Position numbers and translations under genes: made by a program. 64,000 bases of DNA. Origin: an uncultured Kangiella sp. (GTDB lineage Bacteria > Pseudomonadota > Gammaproteobacteria > Enterobacterales > Kangiellaceae). Location: the NCBI GenBank assembly GCA_947503345.1, contig CANNCW010000001.1, positions 186,001-250,000 of the forward strand, given 5' to 3'. Below, one piece after another: positions 43,056-52,062 of the stretch (its first letter is position 1; each line of letters begins with the position of its first letter). A model generated the notes under the pieces. That model had not been told where the DNA came from, did no database searches, and saw nothing but the letters and a program-made list of their open reading frames with translations.

Positions 43056-43420
43056 GGGCATGATTAATTAAAGCAATATGCCTAAATCAGCTCCGAGCTA
43101 AAACAAAGCAGCGGTCTTCAGCCCAACAGAATGACACAATTTGTCACATTTTCGGAGATTTGGGCATAAATTTGAACTAAATCACACCTTGATAATTTTA
43201 CCTACTTATAAAAAACCACAATAAACTCTTGTTTTAATTAGTTTTTTATAAGTCTTGTTACAATTTAACATTTCCCTCTTGTCCAAATTTTTTACGCACA
43301 TTACTATGAACATCAGAATTTGCTTACACAAGAAAGCTTTGCCTTAGCTTGTGTTAACAAACTGACAAAGCGAATTCTTATGTAAGTATTTTTAATTTTT
43401 ATTATTTAGGAGATTTTCTC
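43056..43420 (+). promoter_or_regulatory. pilA upstream region
   Basis: 365 bp without a gene. It contains a near-palindrome TGACACAATTTGTCA (43132-43146), a CRP-like box (43171-43186), a possible sigma-70 promoter (TTGTCC 43279-43284, 17 bp, TACTAT 43302-43307), and a leader inverted repeat ACACAAG/CTTGTGT (43326-43332 and 43348-43354). An AGGAG ribosome-binding site is at 43408-43412. No sigma-54 GG-N10-GC promoter is visible, unlike pilA in Pseudomonas. Confidence 0.5.
43171..43186. promoter_or_regulatory. CRP/Vfr-like operator candidate upstream of pilA
   Basis: TTTGA-ACTAAA-TCACA matches the CRP consensus at 9 of 10 positions. It is about 115-130 bp upstream of the possible -10 element, so activation would be from a distance. 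It shares TAAATCACACCTT with the box at 8543-8558. Confidence 0.4.
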
Positions 43421-43858
43421 ATGCAAAAGAAAAACCAAGGTTTTACTCTTATCGAATTGATGATCGTAATCGCGATTATCGGTATTTTAGCAGCAATCGC
43501 TATTCCAGCTTACTCAGATTTCACAATTCGTTCACGTGTATCTGAAGCTTTAGTCACTGCTTCAAGCTTTAAAGCAACAATTTCAGAAAATATTGCAGAC
43601 AACGGCGGTACTGTTGGTGCTTCTGGAAATTGTGATGGCGTTACAAATATCACAACTGTAACAGACAATCTTACATCTGCTTCTTGTGCTGATACTACTG
43701 GGGCAATAACATTAGTTACAACTGCGGCCGCAGGTTCTGTAACATTAACGTTAACACCTACAGTAGATGCTGCAAGTAGAGTTAATTGGGCTTGTAACTC
43801 AGCAGCAACATTCCATGATTTAGTTCCAGGCGAATGTCGTACAGCCGCAACTCCATAG
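43421..43858 (+). CDS. pilA: type IV pilin (PilA)
   Basis: 145-residue type IVa prepilin. A short leader MQKKNQG is cleaved by PilD before Phe8, giving the mature [22 protein letters not shown] helix with the essential Glu at mature position 5. Four cysteines (C71, C89, C125, C139) are suitable for one loop inside the variable region and one C-terminal disulfide loop (C125-C139) typical of this fold. Many small Thr/Ser/Ala residues make up the exposed strands, typical of an environmental pilin. It is the major pilus subunit, and pilB-pilC-pilD follow behind a terminator at 43877, so pilA has its own transcript. Confidence 0.95.
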   Translation: MQKKNQGFTLIELMIVIAIIGILAAIAIPAYSDFTIRSRVSEALVTASSFKATISENIADNGGTVGASGNCDGVTNITTVTDNLTSASCADTTGAITLVTTAAAGSVTLTLTPTVDAASRVNWACNSAATFHDLVPGECRTAATP

Positions 43859-43876
43859 TAGGGGAAGCTAATACAG

Positions 43877-43902
43877 AAAAGCGAGCCCAGCTCGCTTTTT
43901 TT
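43877..43902 (+). terminator. intrinsic terminator downstream of pilA
   Basis: Stem AAAAGCGAGC/GCTCGCTTTT with a CCA loop, followed by a seven-T run, 18 bp after the pilA stop. It allows high separate expression of pilin before the pilBCD genes. Confidence 0.92.
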
Positions 43903-43958
43903 ATATCTAAAAATTGACATCTTCTCTTTTTTATTCAAGGATATGAGATGGGCTGTTA

Positions 43959-45686
43959 ATGGAAATTCTCGAGAATAAACTAGTGATTCAAAATAATTTA
44001 TCAGGCTTAGCACATCTTATCGTTAGTGAAGGATTATTGACGGAAGAAAAAGTCATTGAAGCAAAATCTAACGCCGACAATGAGAAGTTAAAACTCTTAG
44101 ACTGGCTAGTTTCAGCAAATTGGATTAATCCTACCGAGATTGCTAAGTTGCAATCTATCGCCTTTGGTAATCCGTACTTTGATCTTTCTAGTATTGACGT
44201 TTCCCTAATACCTGATGACATAGTAGACCTTAAATTATTAAAAAAACACCGCGCCATTCCACTCTATAAACGAGGTACTCGTTTATTTGTCGGTTTAACC
44301 GATGCCACCAATCTTAAAACCTTAGAAGAGTTACGCTTTCAAACAGGTTTATCCATCGAGGCTGTATTAGTTGAGTCCAACAAACTAGACTCAGTGATAG
44401 AGAAGCTAATAGAAGCAAAAGAGAATGAAGCTTTTGCAGACATGGACGATGGCGATCTTGATAATATCGATCTAGATTCCGTTGATGATGACGAAGACGA
44501 TCAACAACAAGACACCGATACTGACGATGCCCCTGTTGTTAAATTCGTTAAAAAAATGCTAGTAGACGCCATTCGAAAAGGCGCTTCAGATTTACACTTT
44601 GAGCCTTATGAAAAAAAATATCGTGTTCGTTTCCGTATTGATGGTATGTTACATGAGGTGGCTTCACCTCCAACCCAGTTGTCTGCAAGAATTTCTGCGC
44701 GTTTAAAAGTTATTTCTGGTCTCGATATTTCTGAAAGGCGAGTCCCCCAAGATGGTCGCGTAAAACTAAAAATATCTAAGACCAAAGCGATTGATTTTCG
44801 TGTAAATACTTTGCCAACTTTATTCGGCGAAAAAATCGTTATGCGTATTCTTGACCCGACTTCTGCCATGTTAGGGGTCGACGCTTTAGGTTTCGAAAAA
44901 AAGCAAAAAGAAGACTTTATGTTTGCAATTTCCAAGCCACAAGGAATGGTATTAGTTACAGGACCTACAGGTTCAGGTAAAACAGTTACATTATATACTG
45001 GTGTGAATATTCTTAACGATGAGCATAAAAATATCTCTACTGCAGAAGACCCAGTAGAAATCAATTTGCAAGGCATTAACCAAGTTAACGTTAATATTAA
45101 GGCCGGCTTGACCTTTGCCTCAGCACTAAGGGCTTTTTTACGCCAAGATCCAGACATAGTATTAGTTGGTGAGATCCGTGATTTAGAAACTGCCGAAATT
45201 GCTATTAAAGCTTCACAAACGGGCCACTTAGTATTATCGACTCTGCATACTAACTCGGCGCCAGAAACTCTAACCCGTTTAGTTAATATGGGCGTAGCTC
45301 CTTTTAATATTGCAACAACAGTGAATCTTGTCGTTGCTCAACGCCTTGCAAGGCGCTTATGTGAACATTGTAAGAAAGCTTCCGACTTACCGGATGAAGC
45401 ATTAGTAGAAGAAGGGTTTAGCAAAGAGGAACTGAGCGAGTTAACAGTATTTGAACCTGTCGGCTGTGACAAATGCACTATGGGTTATAAAGGTCGAGTT
45501 GGCATTTTCCAAGTAATGCCTTTGTCAGAAGCTACTGGACGTATTATCATGGAAGGCGGAAATGCAATTGATATTTCAGATCAAGCAAAAGCTGAAGGAA
45601 TACCTGATTTGCGCCGCTCAGGCTTAAATAAAATTAAAATTGGTTTAACCAGTCTTGCCGAAATCAATCGCGTTACGCAAGATTAG
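43959..45686 (+). CDS. pilB: type IV pilus assembly ATPase (PilB)
   Basis: 575-residue cytoplasmic motor that powers pilus extension. The N-terminal domain (about residues 1-190) precedes an acidic linker (DMDDGDLDNIDLDSVDDDED). The AAA-like ATPase core follows, with Walker A GPTGSGKT at residues 335-342, the Asp box and Walker B region GEIRDLETAEIAIKA and the His box LVLSTLHTN. The C-terminal tetracysteine zinc motif CEHCKK plus CDKCTMGYKG is characteristic of PilB. It begins 100 bp after pilA and 28 bp before pilC. Confidence 0.97.
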   Translation: MEILENKLVIQNNLSGLAHLIVSEGLLTEEKVIEAKSNADNEKLKLLDWLVSANWINPTEIAKLQSIAFGNPYFDLSSIDVSLIPDDIVDLKLLKKHRAIPLYKRGTRLFVGLTDATNLKTLEELRFQTGLSIEAVLVESNKLDSVIEKLIEAKENEAFADMDDGDLDNIDLDSVDDDEDDQQQDTDTDDAPVVKFVKKMLVDAIRKGASDLHFEPYEKKYRVRFRIDGMLHEVASPPTQLSARISARLKVISGLDISERRVPQDGRVKLKISKTKAIDFRVNTLPTLFGEKIVMRILDPTSAMLGVDALGFEKKQKEDFMFAISKPQGMVLVTGPTGSGKTVTLYTGVNILNDEHKNISTAEDPVEINLQGINQVNVNIKAGLTFASALRAFLRQDPDIVLVGEIRDLETAEIAIKASQTGHLVLSTLHTNSAPETLTRLVNMGVAPFNIATTVNLVVAQRLARRLCEHCKKASDLPDEALVEEGFSKEELSELTVFEPVGCDKCTMGYKGRVGIFQVMPLSEATGRIIMEGGNAIDISDQAKAEGIPDLRRSGLNKIKIGLTSLAEINRVTQD

Positions 45687-45714
45687 TTAAAGGTATTAGT
45701 AATAGGAATTATCT

Positions 45715-46959
45715 ATGGCAACAGCAGTTCAGAAGAGAGGTTCTAAGCAAAAAAAGGTTAGAACTAAAACATTCCAATACACGGGAGTAAACAAACAAGG
45801 GCAAAGAATCAAAGGGAAAATGATTTCTGATGATGCGGCCAGTGTTAAAGTTGCGTTACGTAAACAGGGAATTAACCCGCAAAAAGTTCAAGCAGAGCTA
45901 TTTTCTTTCGGTAATGGTGGCAAGCCCATCAAACCCGTTGATATCGCCATTTTCCTAAGACAAATGGCAACTATGATGAAAGCTGGTGTGCCTTTAGTAC
46001 AAGCTTTTGATATCGTAGGAAAGGGTCATGAAAACTCTAATATGCAAGATCTTTTAATGAATATTAAGGGGGACATTGAATCAGGCAGTCCGATTGCTGA
46101 TGCATTACGTAAACAGCCTAAGTATTTTGATGAATTGGTTTGCGATTTAATACATGCTGGTGAGCAATCAGGTACCCTAGAGCAAATGCTTGATAGAATT
46201 GCAACATACAAAGAAAAATCCGAAGCTCTAAAATCAAAAATTAAAAAAGCTATGATGTATCCCACAGCGGTTGTTATTGTTGCCATCGCTGTAACAGCAA
46301 TTCTATTAATTTATGTTGTCCCGATGTTTGCAGACCTATTCAAAGGAGCTGGTTCTGATCTACCTGCATTCACTCAGTTGGTAGTAGACTTATCAGATAA
46401 TGTCCAAGCCTATTGGTATGTTTATTTAGGCGTAATTATTGCGGCGGTTATCACGTTCTCTCAGTTAAACGAAAAATCAGCTAAATTTAGATCGCTTAAA
46501 GACAGGTTTCTTCTAAAGTTTCCAATTTTTGGACCTTTAATTGCCAAAGCTGCCGTCGCTCGTTATGCCAGAACTCTTTCAACAACCTTTGCAGCCGGCG
46601 TACCTCTTGTTGATGCTTTACAGTCAGCTGCTGGCGCTTCCGGTAACACGGTACATAAAGAAGCAATTTTGAAAATTCGTGACGATGTGACAACGGGGAT
46701 GCAAATTAATATGGCAATGCAGTCTACTGGCGTTTTCCCCAATATGGTAAACCAAATGGTTGCAATTGGTGAAGAATCTGGCGCTGTTGATAGCATGCTC
46801 TCTAAAGTTGCCGATATTTATGAAGGTGAAGTTGATGATGCGGTAGATGGTATCAGTTCATTAATCGAGCCTTTTGTAATTGTGTTTCTAGGTGTGGTTG
46901 TAGGTGGTCTAGTTGTTGCCATGTATCTACCAATCTTCCAAATGGGTAACGCTTTCTAA
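45715..46959 (+). CDS. pilC: type IV pilus inner-membrane platform protein (PilC)
   Basis: 414-residue inner-membrane protein of the GspF/PilC family. Two T2SSF domains repeat: FLRQMATMMKAGVPLVQAFDIV (about residues 81-102) and ARYARTLSTTFAAGVPLVDALQ (about 282-303). Hydrophobic segments AVVIVAIAVTAILLIYVVPMF, YLGVIIAAVITF and PFVIVFLGVVVGGLVVAMYLP are membrane helices. PilC anchors the pilus motor and contacts PilB. It follows pilB by 28 bp and precedes pilD by 12 bp in one operon. Confidence 0.97.
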   Translation: MATAVQKRGSKQKKVRTKTFQYTGVNKQGQRIKGKMISDDAASVKVALRKQGINPQKVQAELFSFGNGGKPIKPVDIAIFLRQMATMMKAGVPLVQAFDIVGKGHENSNMQDLLMNIKGDIESGSPIADALRKQPKYFDELVCDLIHAGEQSGTLEQMLDRIATYKEKSEALKSKIKKAMMYPTAVVIVAIAVTAILLIYVVPMFADLFKGAGSDLPAFTQLVVDLSDNVQAYWYVYLGVIIAAVITFSQLNEKSAKFRSLKDRFLLKFPIFGPLIAKAAVARYARTLSTTFAAGVPLVDALQSAAGASGNTVHKEAILKIRDDVTTGMQINMAMQSTGVFPNMVNQMVAIGEESGAVDSMLSKVADIYEGEVDDAVDGISSLIEPFVIVFLGVVVGGLVVAMYLPIFQMGNAF

Positions 46960-46971
46960 AGAGAACTATAA

Positions 46972-47874
46972 ATGTTAGAACTTCTATCAACAAACCTACC
47001 GCTTTTGGTAGGTTTTATTTTTATATTGGGACTGTTATGTGGCAGTTTTTTTAATGTGGTTATCCATAGACTGCCTATAATTCTCAATCGTGAATGGCGT
47101 GCTACGGCTTCTGAGATATTAACTGACGCTAAGTGTCAGGTGTCTTGTCCTGTCGATGAGTTACCAGAAAAATACAACTTGGTTGCCCCTCGCTCAAAAT
47201 GCCCAAAATGCCAGCATGAAATTGGTGCTTTAGAAAATATTCCTGTAGTTAGTTGGTTAGTGTTGGGTGGCAAGTGTAAGGGCTGCAAAACCAAAATATC
47301 TGTCCGTTATCCTTTTATAGAACTTTTGACTGCAATTATTTTTGCCATTTGTGCTTATTATTTTGGTTTTAATTGGTCGTTGGCTTTTGCCCTGTTATTT
47401 GTTAGCTACCTCATTTGTGGTTCTATGATTGATTACGATCATAAAATATTACCCGATCAACTAACTTTACCTTTAGTATGGTTTGGTTTATTTGCAGCTT
47501 TATTTATCTCAAAACCAATTCCAAGCTTTGCTCCAAACATAGAATCAGCTGTAATTGGTGCCCTAGCTGGTTACTTAGTTTTGTGGTCTATATATTGGCT
47601 ATTTAAAATAGTCACTGGCAAAGAAGGTATGGGGCATGGTGACTTTAAATTGCTGGCGGCGATTGGTGCTTTTGTCGGATATCAATTATTGCCATTAGTT
47701 ATTATTCTTTCGACCGTTACAGGCGCGATTTTAGGTATCGCAGCTATGGTCATTAGTAAGCAAGGTCGAGACCATAAGATCCCATTTGGTCCTTTCTTAT
47801 CAATCGCTGGATTTATTACCTTTATTTGGGGTAAAGCGATTAGTGACCAATATTTGCAACTCTTCAGTTTATAG
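46972..47874 (+). CDS. pilD: prepilin peptidase / N-methyltransferase (PilD)
   Basis: 300-residue bifunctional inner-membrane aspartyl peptidase. It removes the pilin leader at Gly-Phe and methylates the new N-terminus. Visible: the N-terminal GSFFNVVIHRLP motif, the cytoplasmic zinc-type cysteines C77/C80 (SKCPKCQHE) and C102/C105 (GKCKGCK), and two catalytic Asp regions, GSMIDYDHKILPDQLTLP and GHGDFKLLAAIGAF (the GxGDxK motif). It can process the pilin here and any type II secretion pseudopilins elsewhere. Its stop is immediately followed by the coaE ATG. Confidence 0.97.
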   Translation: MLELLSTNLPLLVGFIFILGLLCGSFFNVVIHRLPIILNREWRATASEILTDAKCQVSCPVDELPEKYNLVAPRSKCPKCQHEIGALENIPVVSWLVLGGKCKGCKTKISVRYPFIELLTAIIFAICAYYFGFNWSLAFALLFVSYLICGSMIDYDHKILPDQLTLPLVWFGLFAALFISKPIPSFAPNIESAVIGALAGYLVLWSIYWLFKIVTGKEGMGHGDFKLLAAIGAFVGYQLLPLVIILSTVTGAILGIAAMVISKQGRDHKIPFGPFLSIAGFITFIWGKAISDQYLQLFSL

Positions 47875-48477
47875 ATGGCCTATAAAGTCGCTTTAACAGG
47901 AGGAATCGCAAGCGGTAAAACTTTTGTTTCTGATCAATTCGCTACGCTAGGTGTAACCATAATAGATGCAGACATTGTTTCTCGCGAAGTTGTAGCTCCT
48001 AATAGCCAAGGTTTAGATGCAATCAAGAATTACTTTGGCTCTGAAGTTATAAATAGTAATGGCACATTAGACAGAAATTTGCTTCGCTCTATTGTTTTTG
48101 AAGACGAGCAAGAGCGCCAATGGCTCAATAATTTACTCCACCCTCTAATTAGAGAAAAAATGCGTAAACTAAATAGCCATTGCAACACTGCTTATTCGGT
48201 AAATGTTATTCCTCTTTTGTTTGAGTCGAATCAAAGTTCAGAATACGATCGGGTGTTAATTGTGGATTGCGATCCCAAACTTCAATTAAAGCGTCTTTTG
48301 CAAAGAGACCAATCATCATTAGAACAAGCCCAAGCCATTATTGATAGCCAAGCCACGCGTGAGCAAAGGCTCTCTATCGCTGATGACATCATAGATAACT
48401 CACAAGATTTGCAATACATGCAACATCAAGTTATAAAGCTACATAAGCAGTATTTATCTTTAGCTAAAGACCATTGA
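47875..48477 (+). CDS. coaE: dephospho-CoA kinase
   Basis: 200-residue P-loop kinase that adds the 3'-phosphate in the last step of coenzyme A synthesis. The Walker A motif is GGIASGKT at residues 9-16. IIDADIVSREVV, HPLIREKM and the LID-like QRLLQRDQSS segments (seen as LKRLLQRDQSS) fit the family. It starts at the base following the pilD stop, in the common pilBCD-coaE order, and zapD follows 7 bp later, so all belong to one operon. Confidence 0.96.
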   Translation: MAYKVALTGGIASGKTFVSDQFATLGVTIIDADIVSREVVAPNSQGLDAIKNYFGSEVINSNGTLDRNLLRSIVFEDEQERQWLNNLLHPLIREKMRKLNSHCNTAYSVNVIPLLFESNQSSEYDRVLIVDCDPKLQLKRLLQRDQSSLEQAQAIIDSQATREQRLSIADDIIDNSQDLQYMQHQVIKLHKQYLSLAKDH

Positions 48478-48484
48478 CGGACTA

Positions 48485-49264
48485 ATGACAGCAAAGCAAC
48501 CAACACAAGCTGATTTTATTTTGTATGAACATCCTCTTAACGAACAAGTTAGGACATATCTACGTTTAGAGTCTTTGTTTAATCATCATTATCAATTAAT
48601 TCAATCCGAATCTCATACCAATCATATCGGTGTATTACATAATATATTAGAGATTTTAGATTGCTTAGATCGTGGCGATATCAAAGGTGATCTACTAAAA
48701 GAGTTGGAACAGCAAAAGCTCCACTTTCAACAACTTGCAGAAAATCCTTATATTGATGAACTAAAGTTAAAAACTTTTCTTTCGCAACTTCAGCAAGTAT
48801 ATCAATGGATCAGCCAATACCCTGGGAAATTTGGTTCTCGTTTACGTAAAGATAGATTTATTGAGCTGATCAATAATCGTATCCGTATTCCAGGTGGCTC
48901 CTGTAGCTTTGATCTACCTGAGTTGCATCAATTTATCAATAAACCTCTAGAAGTAAAGCAAGCCCAATTTAAGGAGTGGTTTGGACACTTTTCCGGATTA
49001 CATGAGTCCATAAAAATTTTATTAAGGCTTTTTAGAGAAAACGCAACTTTCCAAACAGTTAATACACAACAAGGGCATTATCAGTACAACTTTGAAAAAG
49101 GTAAAAGTGCACATTTGTTACGTATTAAATTACACTCAACTGACTTAGCTTTTCCCGAAGTTAGCGGCTCAAAGCATTGCTTTAATATTCGCTTTTTAAT
49201 TCCGCAAACCGATGATATAGTTGCTTCCACTGAAGAGCAGCAATTCTTATTGGCTATTTGCTAA
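48485..49264 (+). CDS. zapD: cell division protein ZapD
   Basis: 259-residue FtsZ-associated protein (YacF/DUF1342 family) that bundles FtsZ filaments at the division ring. The N-terminal YEHPLNEQVRTYLRLESLFNH and GSRLRKDRFIELINNRIRIPGGSCSFDLPELHQF (split over about residues 120-155) match the family. It is usually followed by yacG on the same strand; here two opposite-strand genes separate zapD from yacG. Its TAA overlaps the stop of the convergent acyltransferase gene. Confidence 0.94.
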   Translation: MTAKQPTQADFILYEHPLNEQVRTYLRLESLFNHHYQLIQSESHTNHIGVLHNILEILDCLDRGDIKGDLLKELEQQKLHFQQLAENPYIDELKLKTFLSQLQQVYQWISQYPGKFGSRLRKDRFIELINNRIRIPGGSCSFDLPELHQFINKPLEVKQAQFKEWFGHFSGLHESIKILLRLFRENATFQTVNTQQGHYQYNFEKGKSAHLLRIKLHSTDLAFPEVSGSKHCFNIRFLIPQTDDIVASTEEQQFLLAIC

Positions 49265-50382
49265 AGTTTATTCTTTAGCATTAAGAATGGTTTTTCAAAT
49301 ATATAATGTAAAGCCAAGCTCATAATAACCGAAAGTAATATATAAAGTGCAAAAAAGGTAGTCATACCTAAGATGCCAGTATCATTAAAACCAATTTGTT
49401 CATAAGCTAAGTCGTAACTAACTGGCAATAATATCAAATGACATAAATAGAGAGCATATGATATTTTTGATAGTTTCTGCATAGTATCTGATGTCAAGAC
49501 AGCACTTAATATCCCCGACGATTGCTTTAACGACAATAATAGTAAAGCCCCAAATGCACAAGTAAGAATAGTCGTCGTAACGTGATTCAAAATCAAACTT
49601 AGACTGTTAATCTCAACAAACGATAGAAAAATGATAATACTCGTTAAAATTAAAAGCTTAAGTCTTTTAGTTAATTGCTCATTTAAATTCCATTTATTTA
49701 TATCAGCACAAGCAACAAAAGCACCAATGATGATACTCATCACAGCAAAATGGAATGGCGCCCTATAACCCCAAAAATATTCTGTATAGTTTAGTTCCGA
49801 TTCATGCATTAAAAAGTAAAGCTTGATGCAAAAAATAATTAACACCAAAATAAATAAAATCAAACTAAGTGCTCTGCGTGACAATTTAGCAGAAGCCATG
49901 GCCAAAATAGGGGACAGAATATAGAACTTCTCTTCGGTTGCAAGGGACCACAACGTAACTAATATAAAAGCTCCAAAGTAATCTTGCATAAATACGCTAT
50001 GTACAAAATAATCGATTGAACCCACAAGTAAATCATCGCTATACAAGGGAAATAAGTTTACACTTACTATACCAATTATAACTATATAAAGAGGGATAGT
50101 TCTAAGTAATCTCTTAAAGTAAAATATCTTTACTCCTTTTAATGGATCCAAATTGAACAGACTAACTGTTATTAGATAGCCACTTAGAACAAAGAATAAC
50201 TCGACTCCTATCCAACCATTCATCATAAAATTAAATAACCAAGATGGAAAATTTAAAGTTAACTGCTTTTGCTCTAAAAAGTATACGTAGTGTCTTAATA
50301 GAACCATAATAATTGCAATTGCCCTAAGCCCATCAAGACCTAGGTGTTTATTTCTATTACCTACTAATCGAAAATAAGCCAT
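49261..50382 (-). CDS. acyltransferase 3 family (OafA-like) membrane protein
   Basis: 373-residue inner-membrane protein with about ten helices. LDGLRAIAIIMVLLRHYVYF contains the conserved Arg and the active-site-type His of acyltransferase family 3. GWIGVELFFVLSGYLIT and YFFHSVFMQ-like segments also fit. These enzymes O-acetylate or acylate cell-surface polysaccharides or lipids. It directly abuts the upstream membrane protein gene (start and stop adjacent) and overlaps zapD's stop by four bases on the opposite strand. The pair is AT-rich and appears to interrupt the usual zapD-yacG order, which suggests later acquisition. The substrate is not known. Confidence 0.86.
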   Translation of the reverse strand: MAYFRLVGNRNKHLGLDGLRAIAIIMVLLRHYVYFLEQKQLTLNFPSWLFNFMMNGWIGVELFFVLSGYLITVSLFNLDPLKGVKIFYFKRLLRTIPLYIVIIGIVSVNLFPLYSDDLLVGSIDYFVHSVFMQDYFGAFILVTLWSLATEEKFYILSPILAMASAKLSRRALSLILFILVLIIFCIKLYFLMHESELNYTEYFWGYRAPFHFAVMSIIIGAFVACADINKWNLNEQLTKRLKLLILTSIIIFLSFVEINSLSLILNHVTTTILTCAFGALLLLSLKQSSGILSAVLTSDTMQKLSKISYALYLCHLILLPVSYDLAYEQIGFNDTGILGMTTFFALYILLSVIMSLALHYIFEKPFLMLKNKL

Positions 50383-51411
50383 CTAGGTCAAAATATTATT
50401 GCTTATAGATGACTTTCTTAGCTTCCAAATTAACGAGTCCACAATGTAATGATGAAAGTTTATAGTTTGATAAATTACAATAACCAGTGGTACGCTTGTG
50501 AAGGGTTGTAAGTAAACTATTGATTTATCGATTACTCCGTAAAACAATGTAGTAATGATGAAAAAAATAGTTAAGTATTGGAACATTCTTTTCGGGCTAT
50601 ACAGAAATTGTAATATTGGGCTCTTAACTTCGCCTTTGAAATATTTGTTAGTGTTAAACAGCCATACAAACAAAATATACTGTAAGTTATGCCAAATATT
50701 AATTGCTAGCCATCCATAGTTTATATTTTGTACATAAGTGTATGAAAAGATAAAAATAATAAAATGAGTACAACTGAAAAAAAACATATTTTTTGTTATG
50801 TAGCCGCTTTTCATTCTAAAAATACTTCTTATCAAGAAGATACTTAACAAAATAATAGCGATAGCATTTAGTATGTATAGCGCAGGTTCGGGGATGCTCA
50901 TGAACTTTAAAGGCATCCAAAGAAACTCTGTCGGTTTTTGAAAACTTAAATTAAGAAAAGAAACAATTGGTATAATATAGAAAGTTAACCTATCTAGTTT
51001 GTAATACTTATCTAGCTTACATTTTCCTTTTCTAGCTATTGCTTTAGAAATCCCTTCACTCTGCCTTAAATAGTGGAAAAACTGCCAATATAAATAAATT
51101 GTAGCGATCAACCATAAACCAAAGTGTTTTGTCAGGAGAAACACAGAACATATAACAATTATTGGTAGGTATGTAATTAAGCTTTTATGCTCACTCCAAG
51201 TGTTTGATTCTAAGAACCGGCTATATGTTGAAATTACATGATGGTAGCCTAATAACCACAAATCCAATGTTAATATCAATGCAAATAAACTGTTGTCAAT
51301 TAACACGATTTGACTTGCTAAGACACCAATCAATAATGTTCCAAAAATTAAAAAATTATCGTAATATTTACTTCTTAAAAACTGTTCTTGAGTGTTATTA
51401 TATAAGCTCAT
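50383..51411 (-). CDS. polytopic membrane protein with repeated histidine motifs, unknown function
   Basis: About 342 residues with eight to ten hydrophobic helices. Several His motifs lie at helix ends: LGYHHVISTYSRF, YWQFFHYLRQSEGISK, NIWHNLQYI and NFHHYIVDSLIWKLRK. Such spaced histidines in a helical bundle recall membrane di-metal enzymes, but no known family motif could be confirmed, so no function is given. I start at the ATG 51409-51411, which has GAGAG just upstream; an in-frame TTG at 51421-51423 would add four residues. The gene sits immediately upstream of the acyltransferase gene on the same strand, so the two probably form one unit. Its start faces yacG across 38 bp. Confidence 0.72.
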   Translation of the reverse strand: MSLYNNTQEQFLRSKYYDNFLIFGTLLIGVLASQIVLIDNSLFALILTLDLWLLGYHHVISTYSRFLESNTWSEHKSLITYLPIIVICSVFLLTKHFGLWLIATIYLYWQFFHYLRQSEGISKAIARKGKCKLDKYYKLDRLTFYIIPIVSFLNLSFQKPTEFLWMPLKFMSIPEPALYILNAIAIILLSIFLIRSIFRMKSGYITKNMFFFSCTHFIIFIFSYTYVQNINYGWLAINIWHNLQYILFVWLFNTNKYFKGEVKSPILQFLYSPKRMFQYLTIFFIITTLFYGVIDKSIVYLQPFTSVPLVIVIYQTINFHHYIVDSLIWKLRKSSISNNILT

Positions 51412-51449
51412 TCTATCTCTCAATTATTTAAGTATTATCACTATAATTT

Positions 51450-51656
51450 ATGTTTATCGAAAAATCATTCATTATATCATGCCCTACCTGCCAGAAATCC
51501 GTTGCTTGGAAACAAGATAATGACTTCAAACCTTTCTGTTCAAAGCGCTGTAAATTAATCGATTTGGGTGAATGGGCCAGCGAGTCGCATCGTATTGCAG
51601 GTCAAGAGCTGGATCCTGAAACGGTTGAACAATTTGCTAAGAAACCAATAGATTAA
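51450..51656 (+). CDS. yacG: DNA gyrase inhibitor YacG
   Basis: 68-residue zinc-binding protein. [12 protein letters not shown] and [17 protein letters not shown] supply the four Cys zinc ligands (CxxC...CxxxC) of the YacG/DUF329 family. The C-terminal tail is acidic. In E. coli the protein binds GyrB and inhibits gyrase. Its 3' end overlaps the 3' end of the convergent mutT gene by 20 bp (51637-51656). Normally it follows zapD directly; here it is cut off by two genes on the opposite strand. Confidence 0.93.
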   Translation: MFIEKSFIISCPTCQKSVAWKQDNDFKPFCSKRCKLIDLGEWASESHRIAGQELDPETVEQFAKKPID

Positions 51657-52020
51657 TAATTTCTTGATTAGCTTCTGGAAATTGATAATCGCTTAACTTT
51701 TCAATCGCGCACCAAACTATTGGCTGTCCTTCCCTTCCATTGGGTACACCTAAATAATCCTTTATAACCCAAACATCCAGATTTACTTTTTTTTCTGGGT
51801 AGTCGTACTCGATGATCGTTAATGCTTCAAAATCGTTTGGGGTAATATTTAATTCTTCTTGGCATTCTCGAACTAAAGCTTGCTCAATAGTTTCGTTCAG
51901 CTCTTTCTTGCCACCTGGAAATTCCCAATAGCCACCTTTATGCAAATGTTCAGGTCGTTTAGCAATAAGGATCTTATCGTTAATTTGTATAACGGCAACA
52001 GCAACATGGATTGTTTTCAT
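51637..52020 (-). CDS. mutT: 8-oxo-dGTP pyrophosphohydrolase MutT (Nudix)
   Basis: 127-residue Nudix hydrolase that sanitises the nucleotide pool by converting 8-oxo-dGTP to the monophosphate. The Nudix box [18 protein letters not shown] plus QEELNI (about residues 36-59) is complete (Gx5Ex7REUxEExGU). WEFPGGKKE precedes it, and [11 protein letters not shown] and [19 protein letters not shown] fit MutT. I prefer the ATG at 52018-52020, which matches the short MutT N-terminus; another ATG lies two codons upstream. The gene lies behind secA on the same strand but is separated from it by a terminator, and overlaps yacG at its 3' end. Confidence 0.92.
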   Translation of the reverse strand: MKTIHVAVAVIQINDKILIAKRPEHLHKGGYWEFPGGKKELNETIEQALVRECQEELNITPNDFEALTIIEYDYPEKKVNLDVWVIKDYLGVPNGREGQPIVWCAIEKLSDYQFPEANQEIINLLVS

Positions 52021-52032
52021 AGTCATTTATAT

Positions 52033-52058
52033 AAAAAAGGGAAGCAGTTGCTTCCCTT
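52033..52058 (-). terminator. intrinsic terminator downstream of secA
   Basis: 10-bp perfect stem (52037-52046 with 52049-52058) and a 2-nt loop. On the minus strand it is followed by a T-run (TTTTTTAT). It lies 5 bp after the secA stop codon. Confidence 0.9.
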
Positions 52059-52062
52059 AAAA

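Noticed and set aside
43056..43420. Sigma-54 promoter for pilA
   Set aside because: No GG-N10-GC pair with a good TGGCA/TTGC context; the closest has eight-base spacing.
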